The notes under the pieces were generated by a model. That model was not told the origin of the DNA, searched no databases, and worked only from the letters and a program-made list of their open reading frames with translations. From an uncultured Glaciecola sp. (GTDB lineage Bacteria; Pseudomonadota; Gammaproteobacteria; Enterobacterales; Alteromonadaceae), in NCBI GenBank assembly GCA_905479945.1, contig CAJQOP010000037.1, forward strand, positions 1-64,000: a stretch of 64,000 nucleotides of DNA, written 5' to 3'. A program made the translations under genes and the position numbers. Positions 28,401 through 36,661 of the stretch are shown here, in pieces (the first letter of the stretch is position 1; every line of letters begins with the position of its first letter).

Positions 28401-30717
28401 ACTTGCAGACAGACAGCAAATACTCCAGGAAACCCAAGAGGCTCTTGATCAAGCTAAGCGAATAGCTGAGCAAGAGAAGATAGAGAAGCAAAAGCAACAA
28501 GAAGAGATGCAGCGCGTTGAGGCCGAATTGGTTGAGGCTGAAAAGCATGCGGCTCAGAAGCTGCAAGAAATGAAAGAAGCGGATGAAGTACGCCTCGCTG
28601 AGCAGCAGCGCTTGCAAGACGAACTCAAAGCGAAACAGCAGAAATTGCTTGAAACAGAGCAAGTTCTAAGCGACGCAAATAAACAAACTGAAGCAGAAAA
28701 AGCCGAAAAACTCAAACAGCAGGAGCTGTTCGATAAATTGCAAACTGAACTGCAAGAGATAGAGCGACATAGTGCTGAGCAGACACTCATGATTGAGCAA
28801 TCCGGTAGACAGTGGGAAGAGCATCAGTCTCAACTGACTTCAGAAGTTGAAGCGAAGCGTCAACAGCTGCAAGACTCACAGCAGAAGCTGGATGAAATTC
28901 AACAGCAAGCCGAATCTGAAAAGCTTGCTCGCCTTGAAAAAGAACAAAAGCTTGAACAATTATCTGCTGAGCTTGTCGATGTGGAAAGTCGCGCGAATCA
29001 GCAGCGTGAAACCTTAGAAGGTAACGAGGAACAGTGGATTGCGCATCGCAAGCAGTTAGAGCAAGAACTTGCAGACAGACAGCAAGTACTTCAAGAAACT
29101 CAGCAGGCACTTGATGAAGCCAAGCAAATAGCTGAGCAAGAGAAATTAGAAAAACAGAAGCAGCAAGAAGAAATGCAGCGCGTTGAGGCCGAGTTGGCGG
29201 AGGCTGAGCAACATGCGGAACGTAACCTTCAAGAAATGAAGCAAGCAGATGAAGCGCGTCTGGCTGAGCAGCAACGTTTGCAAGACGAGCTTAAAGCAAA
29301 GCAACAGAAACTGCTTGAAACAGAGCAAGTGCTAAGCGACGCCAATCAGCAAACTGAAGCTGAGAAAGCCGAAAAGCTTATGCAACAAGAGTTGTTTGAT
29401 AAATTGCAAGCAGAGCTGCAAGAAATAGAACAGCACAGCGCTGACCAGAAAATTATAATTGAACAATCGGGTAAACAATGGGAAGAGCATCAGTCTCAAC
29501 TGACTTCAGAAGTTGAAGCGAAGCGTCAACAATTACAAGACTCACAGCAAAAGCTGGATGAAATTCAGCAACAAGCCGAAGCTGAAAAGCTTGCTCGACT
29601 TGAAAAAGAGCAAAAGCTTGAGCAACTATCTGTAGAGCTTGTAGACGTGGAGAGTCGTGCGAATAAGCAACGTGAAATGCTAGAAGGAAGTGAAGAGCAG
29701 TGGACGGCGCATCACAAGCAGATTGAAGAACAGAAGAAGCAGCTGCAACAAGCCCTTATCGCCGCTGAGCAACAAAATACGAGTCTACAGAAAAAGCTAG
29801 AAGGTAATCTAACCGAGCTGCAGCAGGCTGAATCACAGGTATCTGTAACCCAATCAGCAGAGCATAAATTACAAGACGAATTGAATAGTGCCAAAGCACA
29901 GCAAGAGGAGTTAGAAGCACATATCAAGCAGCAAGAAGAGCAAGAACTAGCGCTCAAGAAGCAAGTTGAAGAACAACAAGCTACATTAGTCGGGCGTGAA
30001 CAAAGTATTCAATCAATGCAGCAAAAGCAAGAACAGTTGCAAGCTGAACTACTCGCGGTTCAGCAAGAATATAGTGAAAGTAAGCAAAGCTTGAACAAGC
30101 AGCAAGATAACCAGTCTGGACTTTCTGAGCAACTCGCGGCATTAGAGCAAGAGCTGCACACTAGTAAAGCCCAGTTAGATGACAAAGAACAGGCATTGCA
30201 AAAAGCTCAGCATCAGTTACAAAGTAATGAAGTAATACTCGCCGAGCAGGAAGACGCTTTGGTAGCGGCTCATAAAGAAGAGTTACAGCAAGTGCAAGTC
30301 CAGAAGAAAACACAGATACAAGAAAGTGCTGATCCTGTTGAGGAGTCGGCCATTGCAAAAATGCCAATGCCTGAAAATCCTTCAATGTGGTTTGATTTAT
30401 TGCCTTACTTGCAGCAACAAGGGCAGGTTGATTCACTTTCAACCGCGCTGAATGGACTGATTTCCGAGCTTGAAACAGTTATACAATCAACCGATGATGC
30501 CGTGATGCAGGATAACAATGGTGAGATTTTACGTGGCGCAAGAAAGCTTGTACAAACAGGTAAGAAGGTCAACGCGGATGCACTCTATGATGTAGTTAGC
30601 AGATTAGATGTGGATTGTGGCTCTGGTATGGTCGATAACATATCAATCTCTTGGCCTAACACTAGGAGAGCGTTTTCCAATACATTGCGGGTTATTTATG
30701 AAAACTTACATGGGTAA
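25462..30717 (+). CDS. Giant PAS-domain / coiled-coil membrane protein
   Basis: A protein of about 1,751 residues I cannot name. A signal-like segment (1-31) and a membrane helix (about 45-70) are followed by up to five PAS-like sensor domains (about 85-190, 200-300, 330-460, 475-585, 590-690). Next is a coiled coil of some 930 residues, very rich in Gln, Glu, Lys and Leu, then a compact C-terminal region of about 115 residues rich in helices. There is no histidine-kinase, GGDEF, EAL or MCP module, so if it signals it must do so through the coiled coil or the C-terminal region, which could resemble an HPt domain. Residues about 977-1420 are two near-identical 222-residue repeats. A TTG at 25447 is an alternative start. 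It follows pdsS on the same strand after about 190 bases. Confidence 0.85.
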   Translation: MPRHPLFSIFSCTKRFLLLALLAISPACFALGDKLARQDESTLSLVAYSGIGLIVLFLGIAIYALITMKSKDKIIEIHDEIVSHRDEMLNRISSGVIMVGLRGNVIELNTPAAKLLGREKSRVVNQPLVNFFGEESKDAINKAMNTTETSKMVVNAPASNIELRLSIAKNTSMYDGVAFVICIEDVNSYEKEIKATKLSLVELNELTEHLYLGQMSIDFESESFEANQILSTILGHGDEVFGDFEALNKLICPNNAAFWKQSFELAKEQHEVDFRTVFQSIEFKVPVRVVAISTAKNSKGKSTAFKLLVIDETEIRSNQIKQYSSEQKVKAMMNVSLHPLYVLDDECRIVSCNSPFERMFGVRLAEIKNKRFDLLNLVPEDINILHNPDETPVTIGRALNREFNAKVGKKNDRDLLPADAPRSFNDENDGSTTLHLRVTLQAFGDDKNQRSGFAGMFQDLTLLTETQLQLEAERAHFSNLLDIAPIAVATIDSEDKIVHANTAMTERLGLNEKELKKGTFYQLFNDADSAGRAAKQLHQTGRLRGFHTSLRGKNEVMHPSELHIDSFGKEKEQYVCWVSDRSGEQFQEDKFHGLLEHSSMPMAILDEKGFSKVNPAACEFFGVENEDDLWGFAPYSMDLNIDEGEAYELERIVNKVKYDGRAKTINWEHQVGTTSRPCQATYIPVYKGKEFDSILCMWTNLTEIIQADQARLEAITAHKEAEREVAENQSLLRSSHEQLATKLKDLRNTETKLQSVQDDLSEAKIDYITLQEQHQSVTDNLQKVQNDYSQSREMLSEAQEVNNSLTEQLELSTKKVNNLQAQRNQISNELQLSEKNYKEAQTQLEASEANTKQLQLEQQQQQEKMQAYVAQIDSLKQSITDKDAEINEVGSQITGLQEQLHNSDSNSAKLKQALINQRKASEEAETQRRELEQTYKIAQSELTNKVRHVEHLQNEMQQFEEMSKQEKGDMAIQQSKLEQELADRQQILQETQEALDQAKRIAEQEKIEKQKQQEEMQRVEAELVEAEKHAAQKLQEMKEADEVRLAEQQRLQDELKAKQQKLLETEQVLSDANKQTEAEKAEKLKQQELFDKLQTELQEIERHSAEQTLMIEQSGRQWEEHQSQLTSEVEAKRQQLQDSQQKLDEIQQQAESEKLARLEKEQKLEQLSAELVDVESRANQQRETLEGNEEQWIAHRKQLEQELADRQQVLQETQQALDEAKQIAEQEKLEKQKQQEEMQRVEAELAEAEQHAERNLQEMKQADEARLAEQQRLQDELKAKQQKLLETEQVLSDANQQTEAEKAEKLMQQELFDKLQAELQEIEQHSADQKIIIEQSGKQWEEHQSQLTSEVEAKRQQLQDSQQKLDEIQQQAEAEKLARLEKEQKLEQLSVELVDVESRANKQREMLEGSEEQWTAHHKQIEEQKKQLQQALIAAEQQNTSLQKKLEGNLTELQQAESQVSVTQSAEHKLQDELNSAKAQQEELEAHIKQQEEQELALKKQVEEQQATLVGREQSIQSMQQKQEQLQAELLAVQQEYSESKQSLNKQQDNQSGLSEQLAALEQELHTSKAQLDDKEQALQKAQHQLQSNEVILAEQEDALVAAHKEELQQVQVQKKTQIQESADPVEESAIAKMPMPENPSMWFDLLPYLQQQGQVDSLSTALNGLISELETVIQSTDDAVMQDNNGEILRGARKLVQTGKKVNADALYDVVSRLDVDCGSGMVDNISISWPNTRRAFSNTLRVIYENLHG
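28390..29721 (+). repeat. 666-bp tandem duplication in the coiled-coil gene
   Basis: Copy 1 is 28390-29055 and copy 2 is 29056-29721. Each begins TTAGAGCAAGAACTTGCAGA and they abut exactly, with a period of 666 bp (222 codons) and no gaps. The encoded repeats differ at roughly a tenth of residues, and many changes are synonymous, so the duplication is not brand new. Confidence 0.95.
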
Positions 30718-30754
30718 TATGGGGCCTTTTGCGGAATCGCATTAAGGCAGATGT

Positions 30755-30785
30755 GAAAACAGGAGACTAAAAGCCTCCTGTTTTC
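30755..30785. terminator. Terminator-like hairpin between the giant gene and the cold-shock gene
   Basis: An 11-bp perfect stem (GAAAACAGGAG at 30755-30765, CTCCTGTTTTC at 30775-30785) with a 9-base loop, between convergent genes. There is no long T-run beyond the stem, so efficiency is uncertain. Confidence 0.65.
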
Positions 30786-30802
30786 AAAATATGCACGATT
30801 GT

Positions 30803-31009
30803 TTAAACAGCAACAACTTTATTTGCACATGGACCTTTCTGGCCTTGGCCTACTTCAAACTCAACTGCTTGGCCGTCATTCAATGTAGCGTAATCACCGC
30901 CAGATTGAATCTCTGAATGATGAACAAACAAATCTTTGCTGCCATCTTCTGGAGTAATAAAACCGAAACCTTTATCTGCATTGAACCACTTAACTGTACC
31001 TTTACTCAT
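30803..31009 (-). CDS. Cold-shock domain protein (CspA family)
   Basis: A 68-residue single cold-shock domain, an OB-fold RNA/DNA-binding chaperone. The nucleic-acid-binding motifs are both present: KGFGFI (RNP1, about 13-18) and DLFVHH (RNP2, about 27-32). It starts [12 protein letters not shown] as the family does. It is transcribed alone, convergent with the giant gene. Its 5' leader upstream of 31009 is AT-rich, but I could not fix a promoter or a cold-box element. Whether it is cold-induced or constitutive cannot be told. Confidence 0.95.
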   Translation of the reverse strand: MSKGTVKWFNADKGFGFITPEDGSKDLFVHHSEIQSGGDYATLNDGQAVEFEVGQGQKGPCANKVVAV

Positions 31010-31128
31010 AACATTCTCTTTATACTAAGGTGAAAAAATATAATTCTGACCCGTTATCACCATCACAAAGTCAAAACATTAATACTATAAAGTCATTGTA
31101 CACGACTATTTCTATATTATATTACTAA

Positions 31129-31452
31129 TTAGCGATGCTTGCTGCTTTTCTTTTTCATATTTACCACTTTTTTTGCTATTGAGAGCAAATTAGGGGCAAT
31201 ATCATCAGCGCCATCTTTAATTATCTTGCTCACATCACCGGATGAAAATAGTGAACCACGTTCAGATTTTACGTCCAATGATCTCACGAAATCTTTTGTT
31301 TTGCCTGTACTACGAGTATCGATATATTTTAGTACAACTTGCTCATTAAAGCTCTGGGGCTCACGTTTTAAGGTAGTTATCTCTTCTGAGAGTGAGCTTA
31401 TTTCTGCCTCTAACATTTCTATTAGTTCAGCAATATTCGAATAGGGTTTCAT
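31129..31452 (-). CDS. Hypothetical protein, 107 residues
   Basis: I do not recognise this protein. The first 35 residues are a likely short coiled coil (IAELIEMLEAEISSLSEEI), the middle is mixed, and the C-terminus is strongly basic (NMKKKSSKHR), which could contact nucleic acid. Codon use is like its neighbours and an opposing frame is also open, so the strand choice rests on better amino-acid composition. It lies between the cold-shock gene and a 300-base gap. Confidence 0.5.
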   Translation of the reverse strand: MKPYSNIAELIEMLEAEISSLSEEITTLKREPQSFNEQVVLKYIDTRSTGKTKDFVRSLDVKSERGSLFSSGDVSKIIKDGADDIAPNLLSIAKKVVNMKKKSSKHR

Positions 31453-31756
31453 TGATTCACTTAGCTCTTATAAGTCTACTTGACGTAGCCAAAATAATTC
31501 ATTTTATTGAACGGACATGTCTAAGCTAACTAAAATGCATAAAAGAATTATTATACAGCTAATATACCAAACTAAATAGTATCACATCGACAAAACCGTA
31601 TTTTTTGCAGTATTAAAGGTCAATATTAAACTTTATTCCCCCACGATTTATAAAAATAATTTAATTCGATGTCAGGATAAGAGTAAAGTTAGGATCAAGC
31701 CAAACTGCAGTTTTTCTCAAAATTGCCTTGATTCTAACTATTAATGCCATTTGGTG
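31453..31756. other. AT-rich intergenic gap
   Basis: About 300 bases between the small hypothetical gene and the VOC gene with no convincing ORF, RNA gene or repeat. The only open stretch starting with ATG is about 20 codons and has no ribosome site. Confidence 0.5.
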
Positions 31757-32131
31757 TTATCGATGCAATACAGACATCTTATTGCCTGCAGGATCTCGCA
31801 GATAAGCAAGATACAACTTCATAGTTGCACCTTCACGCCAACCAGGAGGATCTTCACAGTCAGTTCCACCATTTGCTAAACCAGCAGCATGCCATGCATT
31901 GGCTAGATCAGAACTTGCTGCAGCAAAGCCAATTGTAGTGCCGTTACCATGACTAGCGGGCTCACCGTCAATTGGTATACTGATTGAAAAAATACCCGTA
32001 TCGGTAAAATAAAAAAGTCTTCCTTTCTCATCTATAACACCAGGCTCATAGCCTAGCGCACCTAAAGTGGCATCATAAAATTTCTTTGATTCTTGGATAT
32101 CGTTACCGCCCAACATGATATGGCTAAACAT
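31757..32131 (-). CDS. VOC family (glyoxalase-fold) protein
   Basis: A 124-residue vicinal-oxygen-chelate protein, similar to glyoxalase/bleomycin-resistance/dioxygenase families. It begins MFSHIMLGGNDIQESKKFYD, with a candidate metal-ligand His at position 4, and ends LRDPAGNKMSVLH with another His. The paired beta-alpha-beta-beta-beta halves fit the length. Substrate cannot be deduced. It lies about 100 bases after the helicase stop on the same strand. Confidence 0.85.
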   Translation of the reverse strand: MFSHIMLGGNDIQESKKFYDATLGALGYEPGVIDEKGRLFYFTDTGIFSISIPIDGEPASHGNGTTIGFAAASSDLANAWHAAGLANGGTDCEDPPGWREGATMKLYLAYLRDPAGNKMSVLHR

Positions 32132-32228
32132 TTACACTTCCTTATAAATTTTGTAAGCCTTAATGTACATCAGGTTTCTCGTAAGAGGTTAATAATAAAT
32201 CTTACCTTAAAAACGAGTTTAGGTTTGA

Positions 32229-33512
32229 TTACTTGCCGCTACGCCGCCCACGTCCTTGTGATCTGCCTCGACGTCGTGGCTTAGGATCAGCCTCAAAATT
32301 ACCATATTCATCGTCATCCGATGAAACCGCTGGCGCTTTACCCGTTGAAACGATTGGGGCCTTCTTAGTTGGTTCAAAACCGGCGATGATCTCGCGCTCA
32401 AACTTTCGGCCAATAACACGTTCAATAGACTGCAATTGCTTTGATCCATCATCACTGAACAATGAAACCGCTAAACCAGAGGTTCCAGCACGACCGGTGC
32501 GGCCAATTCGATGCACATAATCCTCAGGTACATAAGGGAGATCAACGTTAATCACGCACGGCAGTTGATTGACATCGATGCCCCGAGAGGCAATATCAGT
32601 GGCAACTAATATCTCAATAGTTCCGCTTTTAAAACCAGCTAAAGCAAGTGTCCGTGCACGTTGGGTTCTGTTCGCGTGAATCGAATCGGCGCTAATACTG
32701 GCGTTTTCAAGCTGGGAGACCAAAATGTCAGCACCTCGCTTGGTCCGACAAAAGACCAAGACTTGATGCCAATTGTTTCTTTTGATCAGGTGAATCAACA
32801 ATTCACCCTTACGCTCTTTATCTACGGGATGTAGTTTCTGCACAATAGACTCTACATTGCTGTTGGCCGAAGCCACTTCGATCACAAGTGGATTATTTAA
32901 CATACCTTTCGCTAGCGATTTTATTTCTTTTGAAAATGTCGCTGAAAACATCAGAGTTTGGCGTTTTGCTGGCAGCAGCATTTGGATGCGACGGATATCA
33001 TCTATAAACCCTAGATCTAGCATGCGATCAGCCTCATCCAATACTAATATCTCAAGTTGATCAAAGTTAATCGCCTGTTGATTATGTAGATCAATTAAAC
33101 GACCAGGTGTAGCAACTAAAACATCCAAACCACCTTGCAGCTGGAATATCTGCGGCTCAATCCTTACACCACCAAACATCGCCGCGGTGCGAATATTCAT
33201 ATGGCGGCTATAGTTTTCAACACTTTGCGCAACCTGTGCAGCAAGCTCACGGGTTGGCGTTATCACCAGTGCTCGCACAAATTTAGCCTGCGAGATCGGG
33301 GCTCGCGAAATTGAATCGCCAGACAGAAGTTGCACCATAGGTAGCGTAAAGCCAGCCGTTTTGCCAGTGCCAGTGTTTGCCACTGCCATAACGTCGCGCT
33401 GACTAAGCACCGCCGGAATAGCTTCAATTTGCACTAGAGATGGCTCGGTATAACCCTGCTGCGCAACTGTATTCAAAAGCTCATCACACAAGCCTAAAGC
33501 GCCAAATGACAT
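32229..33512 (-). CDS. DEAD-box RNA helicase, RhlE-like
   Basis: An ATP-dependent RNA helicase, probably in ribosome assembly or RNA decay. The 427-residue product has the motifs in order: the Q motif near 15-27, NTGTGKT (Walker A, about 46-52), PTRELA, TPGRLID, VLDEADRML (about 158), FSATF, ATDIASRGID, and HRIGRTGRAG (about 336). The C-terminus is a short Arg/Gly-rich basic tail (RRRGRSQGRGRR). The size and tail suit the RhlE group. It is divergent from recJ. Confidence 0.92.
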   Translation of the reverse strand: MSFGALGLCDELLNTVAQQGYTEPSLVQIEAIPAVLSQRDVMAVANTGTGKTAGFTLPMVQLLSGDSISRAPISQAKFVRALVITPTRELAAQVAQSVENYSRHMNIRTAAMFGGVRIEPQIFQLQGGLDVLVATPGRLIDLHNQQAINFDQLEILVLDEADRMLDLGFIDDIRRIQMLLPAKRQTLMFSATFSKEIKSLAKGMLNNPLVIEVASANSNVESIVQKLHPVDKERKGELLIHLIKRNNWHQVLVFCRTKRGADILVSQLENASISADSIHANRTQRARTLALAGFKSGTIEILVATDIASRGIDVNQLPCVINVDLPYVPEDYVHRIGRTGRAGTSGLAVSLFSDDGSKQLQSIERVIGRKFEREIIAGFEPTKKAPIVSTGKAPAVSSDDDEYGNFEADPKPRRRGRSQGRGRRSGK

Positions 33513-33694
33513 AGATAAACATTCCTTGGGTTGATTAATAGTTCTATATGAAGCCTGTTGGGCGTCGAGTAAGATTTAATATTACTCAAAGCCCAATTGT
33601 GATTAACGATTTTATCATCTTTTGCCGTATCAGCTAATCATACTAGCCTGTCTAAACATATTACTGTGAGTTCTATGTTGCTTTTATTACCCTG

Positions 33695-33703
33695 TGATAT
33701 AAT
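33695..33703 (+). promoter_or_regulatory. Extended -10 promoter for recJ
   Basis: TGATATAAT: a perfect TATAAT (33698-33703) preceded by the TG-n extension (33695-33697). Transcription would start near 33710, inside the longest possible recJ frame but upstream of the TTG at 33738. Confidence 0.6.
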
Positions 33704-33737
33704 TTCCTTAAGCGATTTATCTAAGAGTAAATGTGTT

Positions 33738-35468
33738 TTGCAAATACAGCGACGCCAACCTGTTATATTACATCCTATCGATCCTCAACTTCCAGTAATG
33801 CTGGATAAACTCTATCGAAATAGAGGTGTTACAGATGTAGCGCAAATACAAACACAAATTAAAAAGTTACGCCATTACAATGAATTGAAGGGTATTGAGC
33901 GTGCCTCTTCACTAATTTGCGACGCAATTGTCGCTAATTTATCTATTTGTATAATTGGCGATTTTGATGCCGATGGTGCTACCAGTACCGCGATAATGAT
34001 GCTGTCGCTAAAGGCGTTTGGCCATTCCAATATCGACTATTTGGTGCCTAATAGGTTTGATTTTGGTTACGGCCTGAGCCCTGAAATCGTTGATGTAGCA
34101 AAGCAAAACCAGGCGCAGTTTATTATCACTGTCGACAACGGAATATCCTGCGTTGCGGGTGTGAAACACGCCAAAGAATTAGATATGCAAGTGGTAGTGA
34201 CTGATCATCACTTACCTGGCTCGGTATTGCCTGAAGCCGACGCTATTGTGAATCCAAATCAGCCTGGTTGTGAGTTCTTGTCTAAAAATCTTGCAGGTGT
34301 AGGCGTTGCTTTTTATGTAATGTTGGCCGTCAAAGCGGAGCTTCAATCTAGAGGCTGGTTTGCTCAAAAAAATATACAAATACCAAACTTAGCAAACTAT
34401 TTGGATATTGTTGCTTTGGGCACTGTTGCTGATGTGGTTCCGTTAGATGAAAACAATCGGGTTTTGGTTCACCAAGGTTTGCAACGAATTCGCAGTGGGC
34501 GCGCTCGCCCCGGTATTATGGCGATACTAGATGTCGCTTCCAGGCCTTGCCACAAATTATCTTCAACTGACCTTGGATTCGTATTAGGGCCAAGACTTAA
34601 CGCAGCTGGCCGCTTGGACGATATGTCGTTGGGTATAGAATGTCTGATGGCCGAAGATGTGCAGCAAGCAAGGTATATGGCAGCGCAATTAGATGCCTTG
34701 AACTTAGAGCGCAGAGAAATTGAATCTTCGATGCAAGAAGAAGCCGAAAAAGCGCTAAAAACATTTGCACTCGAAGGCAATGAAATTCCTGCCGGAGTGG
34801 TGCTTTATCAAGCGGATTTTCATCAAGGAGTTATTGGCATACTTGCGGGCCGCATCAAAGAAAAGCATTACCGGCCAACCATTGTTTTTGCAAAACAAGA
34901 TGACATCACCCTTAAGGGCTCGGCGCGATCAGTTCCCGGCGTTCACATTCGAGATGTCTTAGAAAACATCAATGCTCAGTATCCTGGTTTAATTGAAAAG
35001 TTTGGAGGTCATGCGATGGCTGCTGGTTTATCGCTAAAAGCCAGCCAACTTGGCATATTCAAAAATGCATTTGAGGAGGCTGTTTTCGCTGCAACCAAAG
35101 GGCTTCCTAGTCATAACGTGCTGCTTTCTGACGGTGCACTTAAAAGCCAAGATATTACTATTGAAAATGCGAGTTTAATAAAACTAGCCGTTCCATGGGG
35201 GCAAACGTTTGAAGAGCCTTTATTTGACGGTGTTTTTCAAATGCGCAGCCAGAGAATAGTGGGTAAAAACCATTTGAAAATGGTGGTCAGTCTTGATGGT
35301 CAAGAGTTTGATGCGATTGCTTTTAATATTGACCTGCAAGCTTGGCCAAACACCCAAGTACAGGAAGTAAAACTCGCTTATAAATTGGATATTAATGAAT
35401 TTAGAGGGCAAATCAGTGTACAATTGTTGGTTCAAGCAATACAGCCAGCTGATCGATTCGGATTGTAA
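33738..35468 (+). CDS. recJ: Single-stranded-DNA-specific exonuclease RecJ
   Basis: RecJ degrades single-stranded DNA 5' to 3' in recombinational repair (RecFOR pathway) and mismatch repair. The DHH phosphoesterase motifs are clear: GDFDADGATSTA, a DNGIS motif, TDHHLPG, then the DHHA1 domain with GRLDDMSLG and the later GGHAMAAG. From the TTG at 33738 the protein is 576 residues, matching E. coli (577), with AAGAG about ten bases upstream. The frame also runs back to a GTG at 33666, but a strong extended -10 element lies within that extension, arguing against it. In many gammaproteobacteria recJ follows dsbC directly; here they are about 15.7 kb apart. Confidence 0.92.
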   Translation: MQIQRRQPVILHPIDPQLPVMLDKLYRNRGVTDVAQIQTQIKKLRHYNELKGIERASSLICDAIVANLSICIIGDFDADGATSTAIMMLSLKAFGHSNIDYLVPNRFDFGYGLSPEIVDVAKQNQAQFIITVDNGISCVAGVKHAKELDMQVVVTDHHLPGSVLPEADAIVNPNQPGCEFLSKNLAGVGVAFYVMLAVKAELQSRGWFAQKNIQIPNLANYLDIVALGTVADVVPLDENNRVLVHQGLQRIRSGRARPGIMAILDVASRPCHKLSSTDLGFVLGPRLNAAGRLDDMSLGIECLMAEDVQQARYMAAQLDALNLERREIESSMQEEAEKALKTFALEGNEIPAGVVLYQADFHQGVIGILAGRIKEKHYRPTIVFAKQDDITLKGSARSVPGVHIRDVLENINAQYPGLIEKFGGHAMAAGLSLKASQLGIFKNAFEEAVFAATKGLPSHNVLLSDGALKSQDITIENASLIKLAVPWGQTFEEPLFDGVFQMRSQRIVGKNHLKMVVSLDGQEFDAIAFNIDLQAWPNTQVQEVKLAYKLDINEFRGQISVQLLVQAIQPADRFGL

Positions 35469-35593
35469 ATAACCTGAACTCTGAGTAACTAAGATATAAG
35501 GTTTGCTGTTATCACCCTGTATAAAATTCAGCACGGGACCGCTATACTCCATGCAGTTCAACGCAACAAACGAAAAAGAGGTTACATTAAGCT

Positions 35594-35875
35594 ATGGCAA
35601 GAAAATCAGCTTTGCAACTATTACTCGAAACCCACCCTAACTTGGTGCATTCAGAATTATGCAAAGTGACTTCACATGTGCAACGCGACGAAGATGGTTG
35701 GTATGTTAATACCTTACTGATTGCGAAAAACGATGTCCCTTTCATTTTTAAACGCAAAAAGAAATATAAAAATTTAGAAAGTTGCGTAGTTAATTTGACT
35801 TATTATCCTGAGACAAAAGAAGTGGCTGGTATGGAATTCGAAACAATGAAAGTTGTTAGGATCAAAGTGAGTTAG
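35594..35875 (+). CDS. Small conserved-looking protein upstream of recO
   Basis: A 93-residue protein I do not recognise. It starts MARKSALQLLLETHPNL, has a basic centre (FKRKKKYKNL) and a C-terminal beta-like segment (VVNLTYYPETKEVAGMEF). No signal peptide or membrane helix is present. AAAGAGG lies about ten bases before the ATG. Its stop is one base before the recO start codon, so the two are probably translated together. The basic patch suggests nucleic-acid contact, which is only inference. Confidence 0.75.
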   Translation: MARKSALQLLLETHPNLVHSELCKVTSHVQRDEDGWYVNTLLIAKNDVPFIFKRKKKYKNLESCVVNLTYYPETKEVAGMEFETMKVVRIKVS

Positions 35876-35876
35876 A

Positions 35877-36602
35877 TTGAACAAAGACACTTACGATGGC
35901 TATGTATTGCACCGTCGTCCATATCGAGAAACGAGCTTAATAGTCGATTTCTTTACCCTGCAAAATGGCAGAGTAAGCGCAGTAGCAAAAGGGGCTAGGG
36001 GCGGTAAGTCAGATCGAAAAAGTTTATTGCAACCCTTGCAAGCATTAAATTTCGAATTGAGTGGTCGTAGTTCGCTCCGAAATTTAGGTAGGGCTGAATC
36101 AACTGCGAAGTCGTTCAAGCTGTCCCAACAAAGTTTATTTTGCGTTTTCTATTTAAATGAATTACTCAACAGGGCATTGCCTGAATCTGAAATTTTTACG
36201 CGTCTGTTTAGACAATACGAATTGTCGCTTCAAAATTTGCAAGATATGTCTACGCCGAGTATAAAACTCAGTGAATTAGAACCGGTTCTGAGAAATTTTG
36301 AGTTCGTCCTGTTAGAAGAACTTGGCTATCTTCCAGATTTTTCTTATGACTCTCAAAACGAGGCTGAAATATCTCCCGATAAAAGTTATACATTGATAAA
36401 CGAGCTTGGATTTGTAGCTTGTGATAGAACGCAGGTAATGGCAATTAGGGGGCAAGATATTCTGGCAATAGACAACGACGAGTGGCACGTAGACTCGCTG
36501 AAGGCTGCAAAAAAAATAAGTCGTATCGCAATGCGCCCAATCGTAGGCGACAAACCTATAAATAGCCGTGAACTATTTAAGAGCAATACAACTAAGAATT
36601 AA
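35877..36602 (+). CDS. recO: DNA repair protein RecO
   Basis: RecO, with RecF and RecR, loads RecA on SSB-coated DNA and anneals strands. The 241-residue product (TTG start one base after the upstream stop) has the N-terminal OB-fold with YVLHRRPYRETS (about 8-19) and VAKGARGGKSDRK (about 35-47), then the helical RecO domain. The zinc-finger cysteines present in some RecO proteins are not seen, as is usual in gammaproteobacteria. Followed by pdxJ and acpS, the standard order. Confidence 0.92.
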   Translation: MNKDTYDGYVLHRRPYRETSLIVDFFTLQNGRVSAVAKGARGGKSDRKSLLQPLQALNFELSGRSSLRNLGRAESTAKSFKLSQQSLFCVFYLNELLNRALPESEIFTRLFRQYELSLQNLQDMSTPSIKLSELEPVLRNFEFVLLEELGYLPDFSYDSQNEAEISPDKSYTLINELGFVACDRTQVMAIRGQDILAIDNDEWHVDSLKAAKKISRIAMRPIVGDKPINSRELFKSNTTKN

Positions 36603-36661
36603 ACAACTTACTTTTATGGTCGATTTTTCTTAGGCCTAGTGACAATTTGAAGGAGCGTTAA

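Noticed and set aside
28390-29957. Several open frames on the minus strand opposite the coiled-coil repeats
   Set aside because: They arise from the Gln/Glu/Lys-rich codons of the real gene; the products are Leu/Phe- or Cys/Ser-rich and have no domain.
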